Of a stretch of 64,000 nt of DNA, positions 45,283 to 57,197 are shown piece by piece; the stretch's first letter is position 1; every line of letters begins with the position of its first letter. Source of the DNA: Adiantum capillus-veneris (lineage: Eukaryota; Streptophyta; Polypodiopsida; Polypodiales; Pteridaceae). Below the pieces are notes generated by a model, which did not search any database, was not told where the DNA came from, and worked only from the letters and a program-made list of their open reading frames with translations. The DNA is taken from assembly GCA_014529385.2 (NCBI GenBank), contig CM043957.1, positions 65,485,003 through 65,549,002 on the forward strand, read 5' to 3'. Position numbers and translations under genes: made by a program.

Positions 45283-46271
45283 ATGGCTAGGGTAGAGATG
45301 GTGCCTTCTGCGGGTTTACGCGCAGGGAAGGGAAACCTCAGCGATGCCGCGTGGGTTGGGGGGCCCTTTGGCAGGTTGTCTGGGGGCTCTTCATTGCGCA
45401 TGAGCTTGGATCATAACGTCCTGCAAGTTTTGGGCTTGTCATGCGAGAGGCTCTTGGGTCCGGGTGCAAGGAGACTTCGGGAGGTGGGTCTATGGCTGCT
45501 CCAACTTGCCATGACAGGTGAAATCACCTCAGGCACGGCCGTATTTTTGTGCCAGGGCTTTGCGATTGCCTGTCCTCCATGCAAGGGCGAATCGCTCGCA
45601 AGGGACGACTTGTTGCTTCTCTGCGGAGGTGTGCTTTCGGATCTGGTTCTGTTACGTATGGAGCTCTGGATCTACTTCTTTGTGCGGACAGTGATGTGGT
45701 GATGTTGGTTTGCTGGCGATCTTTGGCACTCTGCATCGTGGCAGTTTCAATCTATGCTCGGTTTGCGGCTCAAGTTGGTGGTCAGCTGTGATGGTCGTGT
45801 GGCGGCTCGAGATGGGGCAGTCGATCCTTTGATTGTGTGGCTCCTAAGATGTGGGAGTTGTGGTTGTGGGCCCTGATCTAGTGGCTTGGGAGTGTTTGAT
45901 CTATTGATTGTTTCTTTTTTGGATATGGTGGTTTGGCGGTCGGGGTCATGTTGTCTTCCACTGAGCGGGAGCTTCATGGTGGCAACCCCTACTGACCTTC
46001 AGTGATGGAGGCTTGGACTCCGCCCTTCTATGGTTGTATGCTCTTTTCTTCGTCCTTTCCTGTTGCGATGGGGTGGCTCCCCTTGTTAGCCGATGTACCT
46101 TGATAGTCGGTCTTGCGGAGTTGCGGTGGGGTGGCTCCCCGTGCTAGCCAATGAACTGGTCTTATCTGATGCTTGGCTCGGGATTGAGCAGGTCAAGTGT
46201 TGTATTTTTTTTTGTTTTATTAATCTAATCTTTCCACCCACAGATTGTGGGTTTTGCTAAAAAACAAAAAG
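45283..46271 (+). mobile_element. Probable 5'-truncated non-LTR retrotransposon copy
   Basis: A GC-richer block ending CCACCCACAGATTGTGGGTT, then TTGCTAAAAAACAAAAA, the same 3' end as at 40,979. Flanks GGAATTGACTCT (about 45,269) and GGGATTGACTTT (about 46,273) may be a diverged target duplication. The 159-codon frame at 45,223-45,702 matches nothing I know and starts outside the block, so I do not call it a gene. A GGGGTGGCTCCCC word is repeated at about 46,070 and 46,127. Confidence 0.5.
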
Positions 46272-47173
46272 GGGATTGACTTTACTTTTTTTCTTTTAAG
46301 GTAGACTTTGATTACCTTGTGAAAGCCAATTTTGGGTGGCTCAACTTTGCTTTTCAAAGGCCACGGCCATAAAAATTGAAAATTTAAGGAATTGTTTGTA
46401 TGTGCACTAGCAAAATTTCAGCAATTTACTTCAAGGCAAACTTGGAATCTAGCTAGGATTTTGCAATTTGAGACCTTAAAAATGTACTAAAGCCCACTTT
46501 TTATCTAACACCAGATTGCAACAATTTCAAAATGAAAGGACATGTGTGTATGTGTGTGTGTTTGGGGGGGGGGGGTCGTCTCAAAAAGGGTACCAAATCT
46601 TTTCTCGCGATCGAAGTAATTTAAAATAAATAAGGGACATGGTATTTATACTAAAACTTGCAGAATTTTGTTTGTTTTCTTCAAGGTAAGCTTGGAATCC
46701 TCGAGGGCAGATCACTATATGTAGAACCTATATCACATGTGTTCAAACACTATTTATAAAACCCTTAGCTGTGAATTTCTCACTAATAAAAGGGAGCATT
46801 TTTCTATTCAGTTTGTAAAAAAAAATTCAAGAATAGTTTTTCAACACCCTTTTGTATGTAAGATTGTGAAAAAAGTACATAATAAAATAATCCACAACGT
46901 TGAACCCACGTGATAGGTATTTTTTATTGTAGTGACTCCCTTGAGTTGGAATCTATCTGGGATTTTATAATTTAAGCTGGTTAAAAACATAATAAACCTT
47001 GGTGTTTTGTGAACACTGATTTTGTAGCCCCAAAATAGAAGGGGATGATAGACGTAGAAAAGTTGGATGCTTGGTACATCCAAGATTACTCTCTCCACCC
47101 TGAGGACATGCTTTGCAAGAGAAGGGAAGTACTTGTTAAAAATCTTTTAAATCCTCACGTGAAACACCAACAT

Positions 47174-47219
<46 letters not shown>

Positions 47220-47734
47220 CCCTGGAAGCATAACATCAGTCGATGAAGGGTGGAATCCTCAAGGGGACGTCATTATATGTAAAACCTATATCACGTGTGT
47301 TCAAGCACTATTTATAAAACCCTTAGTTGTGAATTTCTCACCAACAAAAGGGAGCATTTTTCTATTCAATTTTTCAAAAAAAATGAAGAATAGTTTTTCA
47401 ACACCCTTTTGTATATAAAATTGTGAAAAAAATATATAATAAAATAATCCACAACGTTGAACCCACGTGATAGGTGTGTTTTTATTGTAGTGACCCCCTT
47501 GAGTTGGAATCTATCTAGGATTTTACAATTTAAGCTAGTTAAAAACATAATAAGCCTTGGTTTTTTGTGAACACTGATTTTGAATAGCCCCAAAATAGAA
47601 GGGGCTGATAGACGTAGAAAAGTTGGATGCTTGGTATATCTAAGATTATTCTCCCCACCCCGAGGACATGCTTTGCAAAGACAGGAGGGAAGTACCTCTT
47701 GAAAATCTTTTAGATCCTCACGTGAAATACTAAC

Positions 47735-47794
<60 letters not shown>

Positions 47795-48356
47795 CCCTGG
47801 AAGCATAACACCGCTCAATGAAGGGTGGAATCCTCGGAGGGATGTCACTATATGTAAAACCTTTATCACGTGTGTTTAAGCACTATTTATAAAACCCTTA
47901 GCTGTGAACTTCTCACGAGTAAAAGGGAGCATTTTTCTATTCAATTTTTTTAAAAAAAATTTAAGAATAGTTTTTCAACACCCTTTTGTATGTGAAATTG
48001 TGAAAAAAGTATATAATAAAATAATCCACAACGTTGAACCCATATGATAGGTGCATTTTTTATTGTAGTGACCCCCGTGAGTTGGAATCTATCTAGGATT
48101 TTACAGTTTAAGTTGGTTAAAAACATAATAAACCTTGGTTTTTTGTGAACACTAATTTTGAATGGCCCCAAAATAGAAGGAGATGATCGATGTAGAAAAG
48201 TTGCATGCTTTTTACATCCAAGATTACTCTCCCCACATGCTTTGCAAGAGGAGGTAAGTACCTGTTGAAAATCTTCTAAATCCTCACGTGAAACACTAAC
48301 ATGAAAGAGAGAGAGAGAGAGAGAGAGGAGCCCTGGAAGCATAACACTGCTCGATG
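46272..48356 (+). repeat. GA-satellite: partial unit plus three tandem units of about 530-575 bp
   Basis: Units start GGAATCCTC at 46,694, 47,252 and 47,827; the third ends near 48,356. Each has CAACACCCTTTTGTATGT, AATCCACAACGTTGAACCC, GTTGGAATCTATCT, TTTTGTGAACACTGATTTTG, GAAGTTGG-type words, CCTCACGTGAAACAC, a GA tract (47,176-47,216; 47,737-47,791; 48,307-48,328) and GGAGCCCTGGAAGCATAACA. A diverged unit lies at 46,280-46,520. Confidence 0.92.
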
Positions 48357-49588
48357 AAGGGTGACTATTTTTCCTCTTGAAGGCAATTTGAAGCGTGGCT
48401 CTAGTTTTCCTTTTGAATGCTTTAAAGAAACCCCCCTTTTCTTTCTACACAAATCCGCAGAGAGCTCTCAAATTTGAAGGGTGACTCTATTTTGATATTT
48501 TATCATTTTAAATATCTATAGCAATACTCAAAAGGGTTAATAGATTAAAAGCACCACCGATAAATACGCCTCATGCTAAGAAATTGTCATTGCCATGAGG
48601 AGAAAACACAACTGACCATACCAATTCACAAGGCTATCTACAAGGAACTGTAACCCATAACCAGGTACATGTATCAGTGCCATCACAAGGCCATCTCATC
48701 ACATTGAGGAACATTGTGCCCATATGAACATGGACCATGAACCATACAAAGCAAAAGGAGAAGAAGTTCTGAGAATAGCACATGCTTAGCTCTCCATGAT
48801 TCCACACGCGAGGCAATGCTGAGCAAAAACCTTGTGATTGGAACCTAAATTCATAGGTATTCTACTAACCTCGAGGATGTGCACACTACATGTTACAACT
48901 TCATTCAAAGAGGCAAATTCAGATGGTCTCGTAGTCAGGCTGGCACCAGTTGTGCCTCACATGGGACAACATAAGCATGTGGCATGTGAGGTCTCAAGTA
49001 AGGCTTGCCAAAAGCATTTTTCCCAATCGAACTAATTTGCTAGGCTTGCCCAAAAAAACTGTACTTAAAGTAAAAAAGGGCACGTACAATTAAAACTTTG
49101 GTTTTTAGGCCAAAATTTGAGAAATTATTGCTAAAACTTGCAAAACATTTCCAGTTTTTTTCAAGGCAAGCTTGGAAACTAGCCAAGATTTTTCAATTTC
49201 AACTGATTAGAAATATAAAAATTGTGGTTTTCTTGCAAACATTGGAAATATATAAAGGCATAATAAAAGCTTTTTTTATTTCTAAGTCAAAATTTGAAGA
49301 ATTGACAATATTTACACTAAAACTTGGAAATTTCTTTTGGTTTTCTTGAAGGCAAGCTTGGAATATAGCCCAAATTTTGTAAGTTTATCCAGTTACAAAT
49401 ACACTAAACCCATGTTTTTTATAAACATGGGCCTTAAATAGGCCCAAAATGGAAGGGCATGATGGATGTAGAAGAGTCGAAAGCTCAGTACATCCACTGT
49501 CACTCTCTTACTACCCTAAGGATAGTATGTTACAAAAGGAGGCATGCACCTATCAAAAATTTGGTACATCCTCACGTGGGGCACCCAC

Positions 49589-49627
<39 letters not shown>

Positions 49628-50038
49628 AGAGTTTCCCCAACAACATAGTAGCCAACCAAAAGCAATGACATATTATTTCAAAAAAAAGGGAGTTAACTCT
49701 ATGATAAGAAATACTTCATCTACTTATGTTATTTCTCCTAATTATAGTAATTTAATAAATAATGACACAAATAAAACTCTTCTAGATTTTAGATTAAATT
49801 TGAAGAACTACCAAAGATCTTAAAGGCAAGCTTGGAATGTAGCCTAGGTCTCTCAATTTTAGCTGGTTAAAAATACACTAAGCCCTTTTTTTTGTGAACA
49901 CGGGTCTCAAAGAGGCACTAAAAGCTTGGATGTACAGTACATCCTCGGTCACTCTTTTGCCACCTCAAGTACAAGCTATGCACGAAGATGAAAGTGGACC
50001 TGTCAAAAATCTATTACACTATCGCGTGGGACACTGGC

Positions 50039-50099
<61 letters not shown>

Positions 50100-50386
50100 C
50101 GCAACAAGTTGGAAACCCTCCATAAGCAATTACATAATGCTCAAAGAAAAGGGAGTCAACTCTACGATATGAAATTCTTCATCTACTTATACTATTCTTC
50201 CTAATTGAAGTAATATAATAATTAAGGGCAAAAATAAAACTCTTTCAATTTTGGGTTTAAAATATGAAGAAGATACACGCTCAATACATCCATGATCACT
50301 CTCTCATGAACTTGAGCACAAGCTTAGCACAAAGAGAAGAGGTGCACCTATCAAAAATTTGTGACACCCTTGCATGGGACACCAAC

Positions 50387-50434
<48 letters not shown>

Positions 50435-51168
50435 CCTTGGCAAACTAGCAGCCTTCCTAAAGCAACTACATACCATTTCAAGGAAAAAGGGAGCTATGCA
50501 TTTTTCAATGAGAAATGCTTTATCTAACTAGCACTCGCTACTTCGGCTTTCACATACTACATAAAATAAAAGAGTGTCAGTGTTAGAGTTTGTAGACATA
50601 TCATCCTTACGAGGGAAAGATTATGGAAAGCCAAAAATGAAGTATCCTAATATACATTGATACAGTCTTGATTATAGCTTAAGTACCCAAGGTTGTGAAC
50701 ATCAAAAGAGGGAGAAACTATTGTGCTGGATTGAGATGGCACTATTGGCTACTGAGGTCATATTTTTGAGGCTCGAAATAAAGCAAAGTGGGGTTCATTT
50801 GAGGGAAATGAAAAGTGTTATTTGAGAATGCGGTTTGAAATCATGAGATTAGGTGATGTGAGCCAAATTATATTACTATTAGAATTTGGATATCTACATA
50901 ATGATTTCAACTACTTTCTCAAGGGAGAGGCTCTTGCATTTGTGCTACATAAGAACTCTTGAAGATTTATTTCATATAGAAACATCAATTGCTTGAAGGA
51001 TTTCTTATCTTGAAAACTTATTCTACATAAAGAGATCAAGACACTGCAACTGAGCATATCCTTACTGGAGAAGATACCAACAAGGATCAATTGTCAGAAT
51101 TGTATTACATATACATTTTTGTAGAGACAGTTTGTATGGCATGCTTCCAATTACAATTTCTTAAGCTT

Positions 51169-51222
<54 letters not shown>
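48357..51222 (+). repeat. Left arm of the large palindrome, distal part
   Basis: The sequence is matched in reverse by about 59,690-63,940. It holds further diverged GA-satellite units (GA tracts at 49,592-49,624, 50,040-50,096, 50,390-50,432) with the shared words AAGGCAAGCTTGGAAT and CACCAACATGAGAGAG. Relative to the right arm it lacks about 220 bp near 50,268 and lacks the GC-rich insert at about 61.85-63.08 kb. By eye, identity is about 95% over 50,100-50,270. Confidence 0.85.

Positions 51223-51244
<22 letters not shown>
51173..51244 (+). repeat. (GT)n(GA)n tract, split by the LINE
   Basis: (GT)25 runs into (GA)11, which then meets the LINE tail at 51,245. The other part of the GA tract resumes at 57,427. 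Confidence 0.95.
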
Positions 51245-51245
<1 letters not shown>

Positions 51246-53366
51246 AGATAGATAGATAGATTTTATTATTGTCCTCGGAGGTCAAATATGACCTATGGGA
51301 CCAAAGTTACATGTGATGTAGTATGTGTATGGCTGATGAGTGACTCTCGATGCTCCAAAATTGTAGTGATGAGAGTCGCAATGGAGAGCCCACACTTTGG
51401 CTGGGAGAGGAAAGTGTGTAGGTCTAAGTTATGGCTGAAAATGTGAGAGAAGCAAGTTCGGATGTGATCAAAAGCTAAGCACTCTAGTAGTGTGTGGTAC
51501 TCAGACTCTCAAACTTGCAGTGAGCATAATGTGCACAATCGATTTGACTCTTCTCCATTGCCCCAACGCCCTATCTCGCATCGAAGGAAATGGGAGCTAA
51601 GCCGAATTGCTACGATAGTGCGTATCGCGGACAAGGGAATAGGCTCAAGCAGGTAAGTGTGAGCATGGTTTCCTCTCTCAGCGAAGAACATGGTTTTGTA
51701 GTTGGGGGCAATATAGGTGGTGTAATGTATGAAGCGTGACCCACCGGATTTCTCCCAAGCCGTAATACATTGGCGTTGTAGAAAAGCTTCATTCACTTGA
51801 GAGTCAATTGAAGCATCATGTAGCAAGTGTAATGCATCCCATCTCCCAAACCACTTCTTTATGTCTTGCATCCATCCCGTGCCCAAGATCTTGCTTTTAT
51901 GCGTCTTTTGAACTTTTTTGCTTGCTTCCCATGCAATTTTAGGAAGTCGATGTGAGGGGTTTTGACGCATCTTTATCATGTACTCCACAACCCTTTCCAT
52001 GCCCATAACCTCAATTGGAAGAGATCCCGACTCAAGAAGTAGGAGCATATATGGTGTTTGTGTCTTAACTTGGAGAAAGTTTGTAAGCAAAAGCTTTTGG
52101 ACATTCTCAAACTCTTTCCAAGTAGACTTTGAGATGCTCCCGCCCCACACTTCAACTCCATAAAGAAGAACCGGTGTCACCAATGCATCAAAAAGATACT
52201 TCTTGAGAACCCAACACTTGATGTTTCCCGCATTACACATGTTCTCAAATGCATAATATGCTCTCTTTCCCACTTCGAAATGATGCATAGCACATTCATG
52301 CCACTTGTGATTGGATGGAACCTCAAGGCCAAGGTACTTAAAGCTCTCAACAACTTCAAGTGTCTCGTTGTTGTACACAATGCATGGCTTCTCCTTATGG
52401 TTGGTTTTCACAAGCATAACCTTTGTTTTGGATTCATTTACAATCAGCCCACTATGCAAGCAAAAGTGCTCAAGGACAACCATAAGCTTTTGTGCATCTT
52501 CTAAAGTGTGTGCTAGAAGCACTACATCATCCGCATACAACAAAAGCATGATTACCGCATTGCAAATAGTGACCTCTTCAATGCCTTCTTCTTGCATAAA
52601 GTCAAGTACCATTTGTTCCAATTGATCGATGCATAGACCAAAGAGAGTTGGTGACAATGGACATCCTTGTTTAACCCCAATAGTGCTTACAAAAATTTCT
52701 GAAATTTCTCTTCCCATGCGCAATTGACAAATCACCTTCTCATAGATTCGAGAAACCGCAAGCATAAACTCACTTGGCACTTGGAGTTCTTCCATCCTTC
52801 TCCACAAATTGTTACGTGGAATCATATCAAAGGCTTTCTTAAAGTCCACAAAACAACAATACAATCGCTTGCCTTTCAACCGACTTTCCTCTATGAGAAT
52901 ACGAAGAGTGACAAGATGATCAATGGTGCTATGGCATCGACGAAAACCTGCTTGTCCCTTTGCACGCTTGACATTCTCTTCAGCCCAATCACTCAATTTC
53001 ATCTCCATTATGCACCCAAACAACTTTGCCATAAGAGACCCAATCATTATAGTCCGGTAGTTGCTTACATTCTTTACATCCCCTCCTTTATGCAAAGGCT
53101 TAACCCAATTAGTACTCCAATCATAAGGCATACCATGTTGAAGTGCAAGGTTGAACATATCACACATCCACTCATGGGTAAAATCTCCCGTCCATTTGAT
53201 CATCTCTGGCTTGATACCTTGAAGATCTCCCGCTTTGCGAGTGGCCAACTTTTCAAGCCCACCGCATACATCCTCAATAGTAAAAAAAGACGGCATACAT
53301 GGGAGTGAACCATAAAATGGCATTTTTTCAGTATTTTCTTGCTCATATAATTGCCTACAATGTGTG

Positions 53367-53592
53367 TGTTGGGATTAAAGCCCAAGTGACCTCTTATGCG
53401 GATATGGCCGGCCGCCCGCCTAACTCACTTACCTCTAACTCTTTGTATATACTAACTTATACTTTGTGAATACTAAGAAATTGGGAGATAACCCTTCTAA
53501 CAGTTCTCTGCATACTGTACTGTGTAAGCTCACTGTGTGTGTGTGAGAGAGTCGACCCACGCTCTGCTCTGATACCAATTGAAGTCACGGAG
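53367..53592 (+). repeat. 5' LTR of the nested copia with inverted end
   Basis: Starts TGTTGGGATTAAAGCCC and follows the 3' LTR base for base to about 53,563. The remaining 27 nt (53,566-53,592) are the reverse complement of the expected LTR end plus primer site: reversed they give CTCCGTGACTTCA, AT and TGGTATCAGAGC. Confidence 0.85.
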
Positions 53593-53598
53593 TAGTGA

Positions 53599-54619
53599 GT
53601 TCGATCACTGTCTGTATACAAAGAAGGCTAAGGATGGCAGTTGGCTGATCCTTATTTTGTATGTGGATGACATGTTGATTGCTGGCAAACACTTGGAAGA
53701 AATTTCAGCTTTGAAGTCAAAGATGGAAAACTCATTTGACATGAAAGACATGGGTGAGGCAAGTCATATACCTGGTATGCGCATTGAGAGAGACAGATCA
53801 AAGAAGTTGATTTGGTTATCTCAAAAACAGTATATTGACAAGGTTTTGCAACGTTTCAATATGGAGAAGGGAAAGGCATTGAGTGTTCCATTGCCACCAT
53901 ATGTGAAACTTAGCAAACAAGATTGTCCTGTGTCTGAGGAAGAAAAGGCTGAAATGGATAAGATTCCATATGCGTCTGCAGTGGGTAGTTTGATGTATGC
54001 AATGATTGCTACACGTCCGGATATTGCATTTGCAGTGGGAGTGGTTAGCAGATATATGTCAAATCCCGGCAAGAAACATTGGGAGGCAGTGAAAGGTATC
54101 ATGAGATACTTAAAACATACAAAGAGTATGCGCATATGCTATGGTAGTCAGGATTTGAGTGTCAGAGGATACACTGACTCAGATTATGCAGGAGACTTGG
54201 ATAAGAGGAGATCTACATCAGGCTATGTCTTTACATTGGCTGGAGGTGCCATATCATGGCGATCTCGATTACAAGATTGTGTTACGCAGTCTACTACAGA
54301 AGCTGAGTATGTTGCAGCAAATGAGGCATGCAAAGAAGCTATTTGGCTTGGTAGATTGGTTGCAGACTTGGGAATCAATGCAGATATGCCAGAGTTATAT
54401 TGTGATAATCAAAGTGCTATACAATTGGCAAAGAATCCAGTGTTCCATTCGAAGACTAAGCATATTGATGTCAAATATCACTTCATTAGGGAAGTACTTG
54501 AAGACAAGCAGATACAACTGCTGAAGATCCACACCAAGGACAATCCTGCTGATCTACTCACAAAGGGACTTCCAAGAGAGGGCTTTGTGCATTGTCGTGA
54601 GTTATTGGGCATTGGATAG
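53599..54619 (+). pseudogene. Copia reverse transcriptase (C-terminal half) and RNase H
   Basis: Starts mid-domain at SEFDHCLYTKKAKDGSW with no proper start. It contains the catalytic YVDDMLIAG, the RT thumb (YIDKVLQRFNME, VPLPPYVKLSKQD), RPDIAFAVGVVSRYMSNPG, and the RNase H motifs YTDSDYAGDLDKRRSTSGY, STTEAEYVAANEA and YCDNQSAIQLA, ending at TAG 54,617-54,619, 84 bp before the 3' LTR. The frame is open throughout its 340 residues. Confidence 0.93.
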
Positions 54620-54703
54620 ATGGCAGCCATGTAAATCTTTGTACATTTATGCTCATAGATTTACAGTTACTTAAAGTGCCACATTGGACTTTAAGTGGGA
54701 GGT

Positions 54704-54916
54704 TGTTGGGATTAAAGCCCAAGTGACCTCTTATGCGGATATGGCCGGCCGCCCGCCTAACTCACTTACCTCTAACTCTTTGTATATACTAACTTATACT
54801 TTGTGAATACTAAGAAATTGGGAGATAACCCTTCTAACAGTTCTCTGCATACTGTACTGTGTAAGCTCACTGTGTGTGTGTGAGAGAGTCGACCCACGCT
54901 CCGCTCCGTGACTTCA
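54704..54916 (+). repeat. 3' LTR of the nested copia
   Basis: 213 bp, TGTTGGGATT...CGTGACTTCA, preceded by a purine tract TAAGTGGGAGGT (54,692-54,703). Contains TATATAC and a TGTGTGTGTGAGAGAG run. Confidence 0.93.
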
Positions 54917-56246
54917 GTGTGTACATATCCACTAGACTCAAGTTACCAAAATTCTCAATCCGCTTGCCTCTCAAGTTTCTCCAAAATCTTCAACATGCAT
55001 GTGCCTTTTCTTCGACTTTAAATTCTTGTTGCTTTACTTCCCATCTTCTTCTCTTCTTTTGAATCAATGCCTTGTATGTATGCAAATGACTTTGATAGTT
55101 GTCTTTGTCCATAGTTGCATCAAGCTTTATCAAGGACTTTCGAGCATCTTGACATTCTTTATCAAACCACCTTTTGCGTGATCTATCTTTGTTGATACCA
55201 TGGAGATGCTTTATGGCAAAGCATTCTTCCGCACAAGAACAAATAGCTTTCTTGAAAGCTTCCCATTTAGTTTGCAATGGTGCATCACATTGAAGCTTTG
55301 TCATCCATAATTTTTGCTCAACCATTTCAATGTACATTGGTGCCCGTTTGAAATCCATACATAGTGATAACTTCTCTTTCCTTTGGCTGAGATTACCATG
55401 CTTAGTTGCTTCTCCACATGAAAGGTCAATACATAAGGTGCGATGGTCGGATTCCGGGGTCCATTGACCAAACATAAAACTCTTTATGCGATACATGATG
55501 ACTTCAGAGAGTAGCATATAGTCAATCACACTATCCCCATTATGTCTTCTACATGTAAATCCATTGGTTCCACTCCACAAAGATACACCATTGGCAATGA
55601 GCATACCCGTGCTATTACACATGTGTAAAAGTAACTTTCCATAGTGATCCGGCTCTTTCTCATTCATTGAAGTACGATCATACAAGTGAACTTCCTCCAA
55701 CTCCCTTGAAATGTATGGCATATCAAATTGTTGAGTATCATGTTGCAATGTTTTTGTGCGAGCATTCATATCCCCAAATACAATAACATCACCTTCACCT
55801 TTGAAATGAGCAATGTCCTCTTCCAAATCAGAAAATGGTTGATCTCTATCCATGCAAGCATAAAAGGGAGAATCATGATGAGGAATGTAGCAACTGGCTA
55901 CAAAAATGGGTGCTCTTTTTGGTGTCATAATTTTTAGCCATACATAACGTTTGTACTTGTCATCTTTCACAATTGATACAAAATCTTCCAATCCTTTCTT
56001 AACCATACATGCTAACCCTCCTTGTCCTCTTCGTTGCTTGAGATTCTTTGACCACATCAATGAATGTACATTGTAATCCTCCAAGCCGTTAATCCTTTAT
56101 GTATCATGCTCCCAAGTTTCAACAAGAAGTACAACATCAGCTTTGCTTGTTAGTTCATCAATGCCAACCCCCGCATTCCATGGGTATCCATTACAATTCC
56201 AAAAGCATATTTTCAATTGTAACTCGGTCTCATAGGTCACGCATCC

Positions 56247-57197
56247 CTATTTGCTTGAGAGACTTGCCTCCTCCTTGGACACATTTTCTTCATGAGAGAT
56301 CTCCTTGTTTTTATTATTGTTTTCCTCATATGCCTTGCGACGCATATTTTGTTGCTTAATAGTGCGATCTTCACATACAAAACATTTTGTATCCCTCAAA
56401 TAGGTCCAACTATTATCAAGGATAATCTTTCGCTTGGTCTCATCCGGCATGGTGCATACAATTGGCCGTTCTCCCGAGCGAGGAGCTCCTTGCTTCCCCA
56501 CTCTATGTGCTCCATAGACCATAACTCCGGACATGCCAAAGTGGGTTTTGAAGAAATATTCAATAACAATGGCAAGAGAAGGAGGTGTCTCTAACTTCTC
56601 TTCGGGAATTCCACGAATAACAATGTTCTTGGAACGTCGCTCCCGTTCCTTCAACTCCTCCACATCCACATTCTCAACATTCTTTGTTTGAACCATAGCT
56701 TGCATGAGTGAGGAATTAGAAACCACATTGCTACCACATACATCAGCCCAAGACTTGTTTGTGCATACATTTTTCATGTCGCATACATCCCGGCTCATAG
56801 TGTCAAATTTCTCCTCTTTCAATACATGGTCATGCTCTACTTTGCTCATCCGCTCCTTCAAAGCATTCAAGTCCACAAGAGAGCGTTTACATTCCTTGAC
56901 TTCCTCTTCAAGTTGCATCAAACGTGTTGTTTGCATCTCAAGTGTCCTCTTGAGATTGTCATTCTCAACCACAAGTACCCTTAGTGTGCCATTCTCCATT
57001 GCAAGTGCTCGTAAGTCTTCGCCTTGTTTGTTTACGGTCTCTTGCAATGATACCAAGTACGCTATGATCATGGTTTCCGATGTCGTTGGTTGGGTGGTTG
57101 TGTTGCTATCTCCACACTTAGGAGATTTTGGATCATTTTCCACAATGGTTGTGGACCTTGTTGAAGAAGAAGAACCCTTGCGAGTGCCGGAAGACAT
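56247..57197 (-). CDS. LINE ORF1 protein, L1-like (coiled coil and RNA-binding domain)
   Basis: 316 residues, intact, from the ATG at 57,197 (MSSGTRKGSSSS). A Ser/Thr-rich N-terminus is followed by a heptad-like coiled coil (about 60-150: LVSLQETVNKQGEDL, RLMQLEEEVKECKRSL, LNALKERMSKVEHD). An RRM-like part starts ERRSKNIVIRGIPEEKLET (about 190-215), and a C-terminal part RPIVCTMPDETKRKIILDN with TYLRDTKCFVCEDRT (about 240-280). This is the layout of L1 ORF1p (transposase_22 type), which trimerises and binds LINE RNA; many plant L1 ORF1 proteins instead carry a CCHC knuckle, not seen here. The stop TAG is followed in frame by ORF2. Confidence 0.85.
   Translation of the reverse strand: MSSGTRKGSSSSTRSTTIVENDPKSPKCGDSNTTTQPTTSETMIIAYLVSLQETVNKQGEDLRALAMENGTLRVLVVENDNLKRTLEMQTTRLMQLEEEVKECKRSLVDLNALKERMSKVEHDHVLKEEKFDTMSRDVCDMKNVCTNKSWADVCGSNVVSNSSLMQAMVQTKNVENVDVEELKERERRSKNIVIRGIPEEKLETPPSLAIVIEYFFKTHFGMSGVMVYGAHRVGKQGAPRSGERPIVCTMPDETKRKIILDNSWTYLRDTKCFVCEDRTIKQQNMRRKAYEENNNKNKEISHEENVSKEEASLSSK

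Larger units (their letters stand above)
53362..54921 (+). mobile_element. Internally deleted Ty1/copia element nested in LINE ORF2
   Basis: Target duplication GTGTG (53,362-53,366 and 54,917-54,921), 5' LTR from 53,367, 3' LTR 54,704-54,916 (213 bp). The compared LTR parts (first 197 bp) look identical, so insertion was recent. Gag, protease, integrase and the first half of reverse transcriptase are missing. At the junction the LTR terminus and primer site lie in reverse orientation (53,566-53,592). Confidence 0.92.
51293..56246 (-). pseudogene. LINE ORF2: endonuclease and reverse transcriptase
   Basis: Frame continues from ORF1 after one TAG. Endonuclease of the APE type: ICFWNCNGYPWN, LLVETWEHD (catalytic Glu), VIVFGDMNARTK, VIDYMLL, TPESDHRTLC. 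TAA at 56,099-56,097 and TGA at 54,992-54,990 break the frame. The copia insert removes nothing: taking out 53,367-54,921 restores the frame across THC|RQLYEQENTEK. Reverse transcriptase: VKPLHKGGDVKNVSNYRTI, CCFVDFKKAFDMIP, GVKQGCPLSPTLFGLCIDQL, YADDVVLLAHT (52,537-52,523 region), KYLGLEV. A C-terminal Cys-X2-Cys-X9-His-X4-Cys knuckle (RLCTLC ... EYHTLLEC) crosses a TGA at 51,511-51,509. No RNase H seen. About 1,100 residues without the insert. Confidence 0.9.

Noticed and set aside
45223-45702. 159-codon plus-strand frame as a host gene
   Set aside because: It begins upstream of the apparent insertion boundary at 45,283, has no recognisable domain, and the block has a retroelement-like 3' end and tail.
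52280-53308. Plus-strand frames of up to 194 codons across 52-53 kb and 55-57 kb
   Set aside because: They are antisense shadows of the LINE reverse transcriptase and ORF1.
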